A stretch of 64,000 bases of DNA from DATADD01 sp046262355 (GTDB lineage Bacteria; Actinomycetota; CADDZG01; WHSQ01). Under the pieces are notes generated by a model. The model was not told the origin of the DNA. It did not search any database and was given only the letters and a program-made list of their open reading frames with translations. The translations under genes were made by a program, and so were the position numbers. Position 1 is the stretch's first letter; every line of letters begins with the position of its first letter. This document shows positions 44,788 to 53,275 of the stretch, in pieces. The DNA is taken from assembly GCA_046262355.1 (NCBI GenBank), contig JBHEMX010000066.1:17098-81097 (forward strand). The letters are read 5' to 3'.

Positions 44788-46911
44788 TTACCGGGCGACC
44801 TCTTGAGTCTCGAACGCCTGGATGATGTCGCCCTCCTTGACGTCCTGGAAGCCCTCGAGCCCGATCCCGCACTCGTAGCCCGTCGCTACCTCGCGCGCGT
44901 CGTCCTTGAAGCGCTTGAGCGACGAGATGCTCGACTCGTACACGACGGTGCCGTCCCGAACCAGGCGCGCGGGCGCGTTCCTGCGGATCACTCCATCCGT
45001 CACCATGCAACCCGCGACCACCCCGATCCTCGGCACTCTGAAGGTGGCGCGCACCTCGGCTTGCCCGAGTGGGACCTCGCGCACCTCCGGCGCGAGCAGG
45101 CCGCGTGATGCGTTCTCGATGTCCTGCACGGCCTGATAGATCACTCTGTACGTGCGGACGTCTACGCCCGACTCCTCCGCCAAGACCCTCGCCTGGACGG
45201 ACGGCACGACGTTGAATCCGATCACGATCGCCTCGGATGCCTGCGCGAGCGTGATGTCGTTCTCCGTGATCCCACCGACTCCCTTGCGTAGAACCGTGAT
45301 CTTGACGAGTCCTTGGTCGAGCTTCGAGAGCTGCCCGTCGAGCGCCTCGACCGATCCCTGCGTGTCGGCCTTGAGCAGAACATTGAGCTCGGTGACCTCT
45401 CCCTCTCCCGTCGCGAGCAGGAGCTGGTCGAGCGACGCGCCGCGCCGCTGGGACACGAGGTCGGCGGCGCGTCGGTGCTGCTCACGCTCGGACGCGATGC
45501 TCTTCGCCTCCCGCTCTTCGTCGAGCGCCCGGAACTCGTCGCCGGCCTCCGGAAGCGATTGCCACCCGTCCACCTGTACCGGCTGGCCGGGAGACGCTTG
45601 CTCGACGGTTTGGCCGCGCTCGTCGCGCATCGCTCGGACGCGCCCCCATGCGACGCCCGCGAGGATCGCGTCGCCCTGCAACAGGGTTCCCCGCTTGACG
45701 AGCACGGTCGCCACCGGACCGCGTCCCTTCGCCACATGAGCCTCGATCACGTGGCCGCGCGCCGGCGCGTCGGGGTTCGCACGGAGGTCGAGCTGAACGT
45801 CGGCGGCGAGCAAGATCATCTCGACGAGACTGTCGAGGTTCGTGCGTTGCTTCGCCGACACGTCCACGTAGACCGTCTCGCCTCCCCACTCTTCGGGAAG
45901 CAGGTCGTGATCCGAGAGCTGCTGACGAACGCGCGTGGGGTCCGCCTCGGGCTTGTCGACCTTGTTGACGGCGACGACGATCGGGACGCCCGCCGCCTTG
46001 GCATGATCGATCGCCTCGACGGTCTGTGGCTTGACGCCGTCGTCGGCCGCGACGACGAGCACCGCCACGTCGGTCACCTGCGCGCCGCGCGCGCGCATCG
46101 CGGTGAACGCCTCGTGCCCGGGAGTGTCGATGAACGTGACCTCGCGGCCGCCGTGGTGCACCTGGTAGGCGCCGATGTGCTGTGTTATGCCACCCGCCTC
46201 CCCGCCGACCACGTCCGTCTTGCGGATCGCATCCAGGATCGAGGTCTTTCCGTGATCGACGTGGCCCATGACCGTGACCACGGGGGCGCGCGGCTGCAGC
46301 GAGGCCTGATCCTCGGCGCCGTCGGCGTCCGCGGCCTCCTCGAGCGCCTCCTCCATCTCGGGCTCGACCACCCGTACGGCGATCCCGAGCTCGTCGGCGA
46401 CCAACAGCACCGCCTCGTCGCTCATCGACTGCGTCACCGTGACCATCTCGCCGAGGCCGAGCAACACGCGCACGATGTCGGCGGGCGAGCGGTCCACCTT
46501 GTCGGCGAAGTCCTGCACGGTGACGCCGCGATGGACCAGGACCGCGTCCTCGGTGGCCGCGGCCAACGGGTCGGGGTCCTGCGCCGGGGCCACGGAGTCG
46601 GGGTCCTGCGGCGGAACATCGGCCGGGGCGGGCCGCGGCGAGGTCGTCTCCGGCGCGGCCTCGACGGCCACCGGATCCGGGTCCTGCACGGGGCGCGCGC
46701 CGGACTTGGTGGGGCCGGGCTCGGTGGGGGCGGCCTCGGACGGCGCGCCGGCTCCGTTGCCCAGTTCCCGTCGTACGCGTTCGGCGAGCGTCTCGTCGAT
46801 CGTCGATGAGTGACTCTTCGCGGGCTCGCCCATCTGCTCGAGGTGGGCCAGAACCTCCTTGGAGGAAAGCCCCAGCTCCTTGGCGACCTCGTGAACCCTC
46901 GGCCTAGCCAT
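44788..46911 (-). CDS. infB: Translation initiation factor IF-2
   Basis: This 707-residue GTPase delivers initiator tRNA to the ribosome. An N-terminal IF2N domain (MARPRVHEVAKELGLSSKEV) is followed by a repetitive Pro/Asp-rich linker with repeated QDPD (VQDPDPVAVE, PPQDPDSVAPAQDPDPLA, about 74-117) and a second IF2N. The G-domain has GHVDHGKTS (216-224), DTPGHEAFTAMRARG and NKVDKPEADP, and beta-barrel domains end the protein. The linker is short compared with 900-residue actinobacterial IF-2s. The ATG at 46911 overlaps the ylxR end by 8 bases. Confidence 0.96.
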   Translation of the reverse strand: MARPRVHEVAKELGLSSKEVLAHLEQMGEPAKSHSSTIDETLAERVRRELGNGAGAPSEAAPTEPGPTKSGARPVQDPDPVAVEAAPETTSPRPAPADVPPQDPDSVAPAQDPDPLAAATEDAVLVHRGVTVQDFADKVDRSPADIVRVLLGLGEMVTVTQSMSDEAVLLVADELGIAVRVVEPEMEEALEEAADADGAEDQASLQPRAPVVTVMGHVDHGKTSILDAIRKTDVVGGEAGGITQHIGAYQVHHGGREVTFIDTPGHEAFTAMRARGAQVTDVAVLVVAADDGVKPQTVEAIDHAKAAGVPIVVAVNKVDKPEADPTRVRQQLSDHDLLPEEWGGETVYVDVSAKQRTNLDSLVEMILLAADVQLDLRANPDAPARGHVIEAHVAKGRGPVATVLVKRGTLLQGDAILAGVAWGRVRAMRDERGQTVEQASPGQPVQVDGWQSLPEAGDEFRALDEEREAKSIASEREQHRRAADLVSQRRGASLDQLLLATGEGEVTELNVLLKADTQGSVEALDGQLSKLDQGLVKITVLRKGVGGITENDITLAQASEAIVIGFNVVPSVQARVLAEESGVDVRTYRVIYQAVQDIENASRGLLAPEVREVPLGQAEVRATFRVPRIGVVAGCMVTDGVIRRNAPARLVRDGTVVYESSISSLKRFKDDAREVATGYECGIGLEGFQDVKEGDIIQAFETQEVAR

Positions 46912-47269
46912 GTCTTCCTTCCTCGCCGTGCCTGCGCCCGGCCGCCGCATCGCCGCGCGACGCGCCGGACGTCGACGCGATCCTCTCGATCAACTCGTCC
47001 CTCAACCTCGCCGGGGACCCGATCTCGCACCTCAACGCCCTGCGCAGCGCCCTGCGGCTCATCGCTTGCTCGACGCATGCTCGGTCGGCGCAGAGGTACG
47101 CGCCCCGGCCCGCGCCACGAGAGCTGCGCTCGGGCCCACCTGACACTTTCGGATCCACCGCGATGGTCCCATCCGGGCTCCGTGCTACCCGCAACATCTC
47201 GGCCTGACCGCGCCGCCGGCGGCAGCCCACGCAGGTCCGGATCGGACCAGAGCCAATCTTAGTTGTCAC
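46904..47269 (-). CDS. ylxR: YlxR (DUF448) RNA-binding protein
   Basis: The roughly 121-residue product has the YlxR signature PIRTCVGCRRRRGQAEMLRVARSPDG and GRGAYLCADRACVEQA, with four cysteines. YlxR is a conserved nusA-infB-linked RNA-binding protein, recently associated with RNase P modulation. The start is taken as the GTG at 47269, 8 bases after GAGG; a GTG at 47287 would add six residues. It overlaps infB by 8 bases. Confidence 0.88.
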   Translation of the reverse strand: MTTKIGSGPIRTCVGCRRRRGQAEMLRVARSPDGTIAVDPKVSGGPERSSRGAGRGAYLCADRACVEQAMSRRALRRALRCEIGSPARLRDELIERIASTSGASRGDAAAGRRHGEEGRHG

Positions 47270-47336
47270 GGAGCGTGCCTCGCTCACCCGGCCGAGCCGG
47301 CCTTCTTCCGGTGCGCGGCGCGCGGCCTTCCCGGCG

Positions 47337-48419
47337 CTACGCAGTCCCGGTCCTGTCGCCGTCCTCCGACGGCGTCTGCTCTGCCTCTCCCGCGGCCGCG
47401 TCGGCAAGGATGCCTTCGCGCAACTCGGTCTCCCTCCGGAACTGGCTCTCCGACTTGATGTCGACCCGCAGCCCGGTGAGGCGAGCCGCGAGGCGTGCAT
47501 TCTGACCTTCCTTGCCGATGGCCAGCGACAACTGGTAATCGGGCACGATCACGAGCGCGGTCTGCCCGTCGTCTTGGAGGCGCACCTCTTTTACCTTCGC
47601 CGGAGACAGCGCGTTGGACACGAAATCGTCGATGTCGTCCGTCCACTTGATGATGTCGATCTTCTCGCCGCGCAGCTCGTTCATGACCATGCGCACGCGC
47701 GATCCCTTCGAGCCGACACACGCACCGACCGGATCCACGTTGCGGTCGTTGCTGACCACGGCGATCTTCGAGCGATGTCCCGGCTCGCGCGCCACTCCCT
47801 TGATCTCTACGATGCCGTCGAGGATCTCCGGCACCTCCAGCTCGAACAGCCTTCTGATGAGGTTCGGATGGGTGCGCGACACGAGGATCTGCGGCCCTCG
47901 CGCCGACTTGCGGACCTCGTAGATGTAGGCCTTGAGGCGCATCCCGTGCTCGTAGCGCTCGTGCGGGATCTGCTCCTGAGGCGGCATCAGCGCCTCAGTC
48001 TTGCCGAGGTCGAGGATCGTGTAGCGGTGATCGTGCTGCTGCACGATGCCGGTCACGATGTCTCCCTCGCGCCCCGAGTACTCGCCGAACGTGATGTCGC
48101 GCTCGACCTCGCGCAGTCGCTGGGCCATGACCTGCTTGAACGTCTGGGCCGCGACGCGCCCGAAGTCCTCGGGCGTATCCTCCCATTCCTTGAGGAGGTT
48201 CTCCTCCTCGGTCTCCGGGTCTACCTCGACCTCTTGTGCGAAAACGGTGACGTCGCCTTGCTCGCGATCGATGACCGCGCGCGCCCGCATGGTCTCGTCC
48301 GCGTTCGTCATACGCAGATAGGCCTGTGCAAGCGCCTTCTCCATCGCCTCCAGCAGGGTCTCGTACGAGATCCCGCGCTCGCGTTCGACATCTCTCAGCG
48401 AGTCCAGAGGGATCTTCAT
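47337..48419 (-). CDS. nusA: Transcription termination/antitermination protein NusA
   Basis: This 360-residue protein has the N-terminal RNAP-binding domain (1-125), an S1 domain (GDIVTGIVQQHDHRYTILDLGKTEALMPPQEQ), then two KH domains (EVPEILDGIVEIKGVAREPGHRSKIAV; VGACVGSKGSRVRMVMNELRGEKIDII; LAIGKEGQNARLAARLTG). It lacks the C-terminal acidic repeats of proteobacterial NusA, as is normal in Actinobacteria. It is encoded between rimP and ylxR. Confidence 0.96.
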   Translation of the reverse strand: MKIPLDSLRDVERERGISYETLLEAMEKALAQAYLRMTNADETMRARAVIDREQGDVTVFAQEVEVDPETEEENLLKEWEDTPEDFGRVAAQTFKQVMAQRLREVERDITFGEYSGREGDIVTGIVQQHDHRYTILDLGKTEALMPPQEQIPHERYEHGMRLKAYIYEVRKSARGPQILVSRTHPNLIRRLFELEVPEILDGIVEIKGVAREPGHRSKIAVVSNDRNVDPVGACVGSKGSRVRMVMNELRGEKIDIIKWTDDIDDFVSNALSPAKVKEVRLQDDGQTALVIVPDYQLSLAIGKEGQNARLAARLTGLRVDIKSESQFRRETELREGILADAAAGEAEQTPSEDGDRTGTA

Positions 48420-48458
48420 GATCCATCCCTTTCCGTCTTCGTCACCGTCACCGGTGCA

Positions 48459-48926
48459 TCAGCTCCATTCGAACACCGTTCGCGCCACCTTGATGTCGTC
48501 GTAGGACAACGCGACGACCTCGTCGGCTCCCTCCTCAACGCGCATGCGCACAGAGGCGTCGTCCGCGTCCACGATCTCGCCCTCGAACCTGTTGCTGGCG
48601 CCGACGACCGGCCGGCGAGTCTTGACGATCGCCCTGTGGCCCACGGACAGCGTGAAGTGCTGCGGGCGCCGCAGGGTCCTCTCGAGGCCGGGCGAGGACA
48701 CCTCCAGCGCGTAGCGCCCAGCGATCGGGTCCCGCAGGTCGAGCCCCCTGGAGATCTCCTCGGAGACCTCGGCGATCGTGTCGAGGTCGACCCCCGTGTC
48801 GGAATCGACGTAGACGCGCATGATCAACCTGCCGTCGCGCCCCCCGAGCTCGACGTCCCACAGTCTGAGCGAGCGTCGGCGCGCGACCGCCTCGGCGAGG
48901 TCTCGAACCTCCTCGAGCGCGCCCAT
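48459..48926 (-). CDS. rimP: Ribosome maturation factor RimP
   Basis: This 155-residue factor for 30S assembly has the family motifs LRLWDVELGG, RVYVDSDTGVDLDTIAEVSEEIS and YALEVSSPGLERTLRRPQHF. The ATG at 48926 follows an excellent GAGGAGGGG site, placed only a few bases after a strong hairpin in the leader. It is the first gene of the rimP-nusA-ylxR-infB-ylxP-rbfA-nrnA-truB-ribF-rpsO series. Confidence 0.94.
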   Translation of the reverse strand: MGALEEVRDLAEAVARRRSLRLWDVELGGRDGRLIMRVYVDSDTGVDLDTIAEVSEEISRGLDLRDPIAGRYALEVSSPGLERTLRRPQHFTLSVGHRAIVKTRRPVVGASNRFEGEIVDADDASVRMRVEEGADEVVALSYDDIKVARTVFEWS

Positions 48927-48943
48927 GCCCCTCCTCACAAATA

Positions 48944-48966
48944 GAGCCCCTCGGTTCGAGGGGCTC
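48944..48966 (-). terminator. Strong hairpin in the rimP-nusA operon leader (attenuator-like)
   Basis: GAGCCCCTCG-GTT-CGAGGGGCTC is a perfect 10-bp stem with a 3-base loop. On the minus strand it is followed by TATTTG and then, within about 10 bases, the rimP ribosome-binding site. It looks like an intrinsic terminator or attenuator in the 5' leader of the operon. Upstream, CTGGTGGGAC-type direct repeats (about 48982-49013) could form an alternative pairing. The T-run is weak, so termination strength is uncertain. Confidence 0.5.
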
Positions 48967-49105
48967 CGCTGCACGCATAACAGTCCCACCAGTCTGGCGG
49001 TCCCACCAGCCCGGATCACGCCAAATGTCCTGCTCAGATCGGTTTTTCACTTTACCACAGGGACCGTCGCCGACCGCTACTCGGCGCATGTGGTAGACAC
49101 CGGGC

Positions 49106-49189
49106 ATGGCTGTGAAGGGTCGCAAGCGGCGCGCTCGCCGCAAGAAGAAGGCGAACCACGGCAAGCGGCCCAACGCGGGGCGCAGGTAA
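49106..49189 (+). CDS. Ribosomal protein bL37
   Basis: This 27-residue peptide, MAVKGRKRRARRKKKAN followed by HGKRPNAGRR, matches the very small, Arg/Lys-rich bL37 protein found on the large subunit of actinobacterial ribosomes; the ANHGKRPN ending is the diagnostic part. It is encoded divergently from rimP and convergently to ispG. It is far below usual gene-calling length limits, so it is easily missed. Upstream, TTTTTCACTTTACCAC around 49043-49058 may hold its promoter. The family assignment is from recalled sequence pattern. Confidence 0.8.
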   Translation: MAVKGRKRRARRKKKANHGKRPNAGRR

Positions 49190-49241
49190 CGGGGTTCCCG
49201 ATCCGTCCCCCGGCCTTCCGACCACGGGCCGGCCCACCCAC

Positions 49242-50408
49242 CTAACCGGTGCTCGGGGCCTTGCCGATGTCCATGGGCGGGGTGCGGCGCGCCGCTCCGG
49301 TGAGCACCGTGGCGCGGCCCTCGACGGGCCCCTCGGACGACCTGATCTCGGCCGCGACCCGCTCCGCCTCCTCGAGTAGCGCCTCGACGAGGCGGTCGTG
49401 CGGCACCCACCCGATCTGCTTGCCCTTGGAGAACAGCAGCCCACGCCCGGGGCCGGCGGCTATACCGATGTCCGCGTCGCGGGCCTCTCCCGGGCCGTTG
49501 ACCTCGCAGCCCATGACCGCGATCTGCATCGGCGGGAGATCCATCTTCTCGATCGCCGCCTCGACGTCGGTTGCGAGCCTGAACACATCGAGCTCGGCGC
49601 GCCCACAGGACGGGCACGCCACGAGGTCGAAGGTGTCCTGACGCAGCCCGAGCGATTGCAGGATCTGCTTCCCGACCTTGACCTCCTCGACCGGCTCCGC
49701 GGTGAGCGATACGCGGATCGTGTCCCCGATGCCCTCCGCGAGCAGGGTCCCGATGCCGATCGCCGACTTCACGATGCCCTGCTTCGGCGGGCCCGCCTCG
49801 GTCACGCCGAGATGCAGCGGCACGTCGGTCTTTGCCGCCAGAGCTCTGTACGCGGCGATCATCTCCGTTACGTTCTGGTGCTTCACCGACACCTTGATGT
49901 CCGTGAAGCCGTGCTGCTCGAGCAACCCGATCTCGTTCAGCGCGCTGGCCACGAGCGCGTCGGAGGTTGGGCGGCCGTGTTCGGCGATGAGCTTGCGGTC
50001 GAGGGAGCCGGCGTTGACCCCGATGCGGATCGGGATGCCGGCGTCGCGCGCCGCCTCGGCCACGTCCTTTACGTGCGCCGCGTTGCGCATGTTGCCCGGG
50101 TTGATGCGCAGTCCGTGCACGCCCGCCTCGATCGCCATGAGCGCGAGCCGCACCGAGAAGTGGATGTCGGCGACGATCGGCACGCCGCCGTCCGCAACGA
50201 TCGCCGGAAGCGCCCTGGCATCGCCTTCATGCGGGACGGCAACGCGCACGATGTCCGCGCCCTGGGTAGCGAGCTCGTGGACCTGGATCAGCGTTGCACC
50301 GACGTCGTCGGTCTTCGTCGTCGTCATGGACTGGATCGAGATCGGCGCGCCGCCTCCGATCTCCACCCCGCCGACGCAGATCTTCCTCGTGTGCCGTCGC
50401 TCGAACAT
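49242..50408 (-). CDS. ispG: 4-hydroxy-3-methylbut-2-enyl diphosphate synthase
   Basis: This 388-residue Fe-S enzyme carries out the penultimate step of the MEP isoprenoid pathway. It has the TIM-barrel signature ISIQSMTTTKTDDV, ADIHFSVRLAL and INPGNM, and the cluster cysteines in ACPSCGR and MGCEVNGPGEA. The ATG at 50408 (MFERRHTRK) follows AAGGTGGGAG and is preferred over 50417. dxr, another MEP gene, is at 57.9 kb; the dxr-rseP-ispG cluster seen in other Actinobacteria is here split by the exporter and the sulfatase insert. Confidence 0.95.
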   Translation of the reverse strand: MFERRHTRKICVGGVEIGGGAPISIQSMTTTKTDDVGATLIQVHELATQGADIVRVAVPHEGDARALPAIVADGGVPIVADIHFSVRLALMAIEAGVHGLRINPGNMRNAAHVKDVAEAARDAGIPIRIGVNAGSLDRKLIAEHGRPTSDALVASALNEIGLLEQHGFTDIKVSVKHQNVTEMIAAYRALAAKTDVPLHLGVTEAGPPKQGIVKSAIGIGTLLAEGIGDTIRVSLTAEPVEEVKVGKQILQSLGLRQDTFDLVACPSCGRAELDVFRLATDVEAAIEKMDLPPMQIAVMGCEVNGPGEARDADIGIAAGPGRGLLFSKGKQIGWVPHDRLVEALLEEAERVAAEIRSSEGPVEGRATVLTGAARRTPPMDIGKAPSTG

Positions 50409-50448
50409 CGCTCCCACCTTAAGCGCTGGGAGCGCTTCCTCCGCCTCG

Positions 50449-50464
50449 TACTACAACTGTAGTA
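50449..50464. promoter_or_regulatory. BlaI/MecI-like palindrome between ispG and the ABC exporter
   Basis: TACTACAACTGTAGTA is a perfect 16-bp inverted repeat (7-base arms, 2-base centre). It contains the TACA-N2-TGTA core used by BlaI/MecI/CopY-type winged-helix repressors. It lies 41 bases before the ispG start and 79 bases before the exporter permease start, so it could control either. No BlaI-type gene is in the window. Confidence 0.5.
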
Positions 50465-50542
50465 GCCTGCCGCCCCAGGGACGGCACGCTCCCCTGCGGT
50501 GCGGCCGCCGGGACGAGGAGGGCGGATGCGCACGAGAACGCG

Positions 50543-53275
50543 ATGACCGGCGGCGCGCCGCTGTGGCGGAAGGCGCCTGTGGCCCTGCGCCACTTCCCCG
50601 GCGTGCTGCTCGGGATCGTCGCGGCCACGACCGTCCTAGGCGTGGCCGGCGCGGCGGCGCCCCTGTTCCTCTCCTCGGCCGCGAGCCGCGCCGTGCAGTA
50701 CAGGATCGGCGACGTCTCGAGGTGGCAAGCCGGGCTGATCGTCCGGCAGCCGGGGGCCCTCTCGGGCGAGGACGCGCGCGGCCTCGCCGCGTGGGACGCG
50801 TTCGCCGCGCGCGATGAGGCGCTGCGGCGGGCCGCGGCGCGCAGCGCCCACCTGGGGGCCCCGGTGGTCACGGTCCTCGGCAGAACCACAACCGTGCAAG
50901 CACCCGGCGGAGGCGGGCGCGCCGTGGACGCCCGGCTCGTCACACGCAGCGGTGCGACCGGTCACGTGGACATGGTTGCCGGGCTCGAAGGCGGCGAGGT
51001 GCACGTGGGCGACGAGGCCGCGGCGGCACCGTTCCGGCGCTGCGCGGGACGCGCCGAGCAGACCGGCGCAGGGCCGGCCGTGTGGCTCGCCGACTCGGTC
51101 GCCGAGAGCGCCGGCGTCTGTCCGGGAGACGAGGTCGTGCTCGGGGCTGCGGCACCGGCGCGCGTGGAGGGCGTATACCGCAACCTGCGCACGGTCGCGC
51201 CCGACCCCTTCTGGGACCTGCTGGCTCCCGAATACGAGCCCGAAGGCACCCCCGCGTTCGCGCTCACCGACCTGCGCACGTTCGCCGCCCTGAGCGGGCA
51301 CCTCGGAGGAGAAGGACTGTTCCGGTGGGAGCTCCCGGTGCAGGGGGAGGGGCTGAGCCTCGAGGGAGCACAGGATGCGGAGAAAGACCTGCGTACGCTG
51401 ATACGCGATATCCGGGCCGGGCGCGGCGAGCTCGGCGCGTTGTTCCCGGAGCGGGCCGCCGACAGCCTGCTGCTCGATATCGGGCGCAACGTCGAGCACA
51501 GTGTCGAGCGCGCTCGCACCCCCGTGACTTTCCTCGCGCTCGGCGGGACCCTCCTCGCGCTCGGCGTCACCGCGGCCGCCGGCGTCTACGGGCTCCAGCG
51601 ACGCCGCGTCGAGTACGGGTTGCTGCTCACCAGGGGTGTGAGCCCGACGGTGCTCGGGGCGCGGGCGTCGCTCGAGGCGCTGCTCCCCTCCCTCGGGGGC
51701 GGAGTCGTCGGCTGGGGGCTGTGCGCCTTGCTCGTGAAAGCCCTCGGGCCCAGCGCCGTGCTCGGAGGCGGCGCGCTCCGTGCTGCGCTGGCGATCGTCG
51801 CACCTGCCGTGGTGCTCGGCGTTGTGCTCCTCGGCGTCGCGACGGCCGCTGCGCTCGATACCGGTTCGGGCACGCGCGCCACGACGCTGCGCTCGGCGCT
51901 GGCCGCCATCCCCTGGGACGTCGCTCTCGTGGCGCTGGCGATCGCAACGCTGCGCCGACTGAGAGATGCGCCGGCCGGGGCCGCCGGATCCGCCACCGCT
52001 CCCGTCGCCGTCGACATCCTCGTGTTCGCGCTTCCGTTCATGTTGGTCGCCGGCGCGTCCGGCGTCGCGACGAGGGCGCTGCGCCGCGTTCTTCCGCGGC
52101 TCCGCAGTGCAGGCACCGACATGCCGACGCCACTGTTGCTTGCGGCGCGCCGTCTCGCGGCGGCCTCCGGCATCGCGCTTACGCTTGTGGCGCTGGCGGC
52201 CGTCTCGGTCGGGGTCTTCGTCTACGCCGGCGCCCTTGCGGCGTCGGGGCGCGCCACCGTGGCGGCTAAGGCGCTCACTATCATCGGGAGCGACGTCGCC
52301 GTGCCGATGCCTCCCAGTCCCACGATCCCCGAAGGGCTCGACCTCCCCGCGACCTTGGTCACAAAGGTCCCCAGCGCACGTCTCAAGCCGTCGCTGATCG
52401 GGGTCGACGTCCTTGCGATCGATCCCGCGACCTTCGCCGACGCCGCGTTCTGGGACGGCAGCTTCGCCTCCGAGAGCCTCCAGGAACTCGTGCAGCGCGT
52501 CTCTTGGAGGCCCCAGGACGGCGACGCCGTTCCGGCCATCGCGGTGGGCGGCCGCGTTCCGAGGCGGCCGACGCTCGACCATGCAGGCTCGTCGAGCGCG
52601 CTGGAGATCGTCGCCACGGCTCGCTCGTGGCCCGGCTTCCTTGCCACCAGGCCGCTGATCGTCCTCTCTCAGAGGGCTCTACTGGCGCCCGCGAGGCAGC
52701 AGGGCGGGACCAGCCTCGCGGGCGCCAGTGCGAGGGCCGAGCTGTGGGTCGACGGCGACCCCGAGCGGGTGCTGCGGGTGCTCGGCGGCGCGGGTCTCTC
52801 CGTGGGACCGGCGCTTACGGTCACCGACGTGCTCGATGCCCCCTCGCTGCTGTCGACGACGTGGTCGTTCGGCTTCTTGCAGGCACTGGGCGGAGCGACC
52901 GGAGCGATGGCCCTCGTCGGGATGATCCTTTACCTCCAGGCCCGCCAGAGCGTGCGCGTCGTGGCCGGCGCCCTGGCCGCGCGTATGGGACTGGCGCGCC
53001 GCGCGCACGCCGTCGCCGTCGCCGTCGAGCTCGCCTCCATGCTCGCGGTCTCCTTCACACTTGGAACGGCGCTGTCCGTGCTCGCTGCCGACCTCGTGCT
53101 CGCGGAGATCGATCCGCTTCCGAGCGTGCCGCCCGCTCCGCTCCTGCGCCTGCCCCTGGGCGCCATCGCGCTGATCGGGGTGCTGGCGCTCCTTGCCGCC
53201 GCGGCCGGCGCTTGGTGGGTGCAACGCGCGGCTGCTCGGGCCGACGTAGCAGAGGTGCTGCGCGTTGCGAGCTGA
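50543..53275 (+). CDS. FtsX-like ABC transporter permease
   Basis: This 910-residue membrane protein has an N-terminal anchor (GVLLGIVAATTVLGVAGAAAPLF). A large extracytoplasmic domain is followed by FtsX-type membrane blocks (about 330-430 and 480-570), a second extracytoplasmic domain, and two C-terminal helices (about 785-890) ending RADVAEVLRVAS. This duplicated FtsX layout is typical of exporters that act on peptides, lipids or lipoproteins at the cell surface. It is the first gene of a three-gene plus-strand operon placed between ispG and rseP. Substrate unknown. Confidence 0.85.
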   Translation: MTGGAPLWRKAPVALRHFPGVLLGIVAATTVLGVAGAAAPLFLSSAASRAVQYRIGDVSRWQAGLIVRQPGALSGEDARGLAAWDAFAARDEALRRAAARSAHLGAPVVTVLGRTTTVQAPGGGGRAVDARLVTRSGATGHVDMVAGLEGGEVHVGDEAAAAPFRRCAGRAEQTGAGPAVWLADSVAESAGVCPGDEVVLGAAAPARVEGVYRNLRTVAPDPFWDLLAPEYEPEGTPAFALTDLRTFAALSGHLGGEGLFRWELPVQGEGLSLEGAQDAEKDLRTLIRDIRAGRGELGALFPERAADSLLLDIGRNVEHSVERARTPVTFLALGGTLLALGVTAAAGVYGLQRRRVEYGLLLTRGVSPTVLGARASLEALLPSLGGGVVGWGLCALLVKALGPSAVLGGGALRAALAIVAPAVVLGVVLLGVATAAALDTGSGTRATTLRSALAAIPWDVALVALAIATLRRLRDAPAGAAGSATAPVAVDILVFALPFMLVAGASGVATRALRRVLPRLRSAGTDMPTPLLLAARRLAAASGIALTLVALAAVSVGVFVYAGALAASGRATVAAKALTIIGSDVAVPMPPSPTIPEGLDLPATLVTKVPSARLKPSLIGVDVLAIDPATFADAAFWDGSFASESLQELVQRVSWRPQDGDAVPAIAVGGRVPRRPTLDHAGSSSALEIVATARSWPGFLATRPLIVLSQRALLAPARQQGGTSLAGASARAELWVDGDPERVLRVLGGAGLSVGPALTVTDVLDAPSLLSTTWSFGFLQALGGATGAMALVGMILYLQARQSVRVVAGALAARMGLARRAHAVAVAVELASMLAVSFTLGTALSVLAADLVLAEIDPLPSVPPAPLLRLPLGAIALIGVLALLAAAAGAWWVQRAAARADVAEVLRVAS

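Noticed and set aside
46620..46720. Repetitive QDPD coding in infB as a dispersed repeat
   Set aside because: It is the normal low-complexity linker of IF-2, not shared with other loci in the window.
48953..48966. GGTTCGAGG as a tRNA T-arm (possible metY-like tRNA before rimP)
   Set aside because: The stem-loop has a 10-bp stem and 3-base loop rather than 5-bp and 7-base, and no acceptor or anticodon arm can be built around it on either strand.
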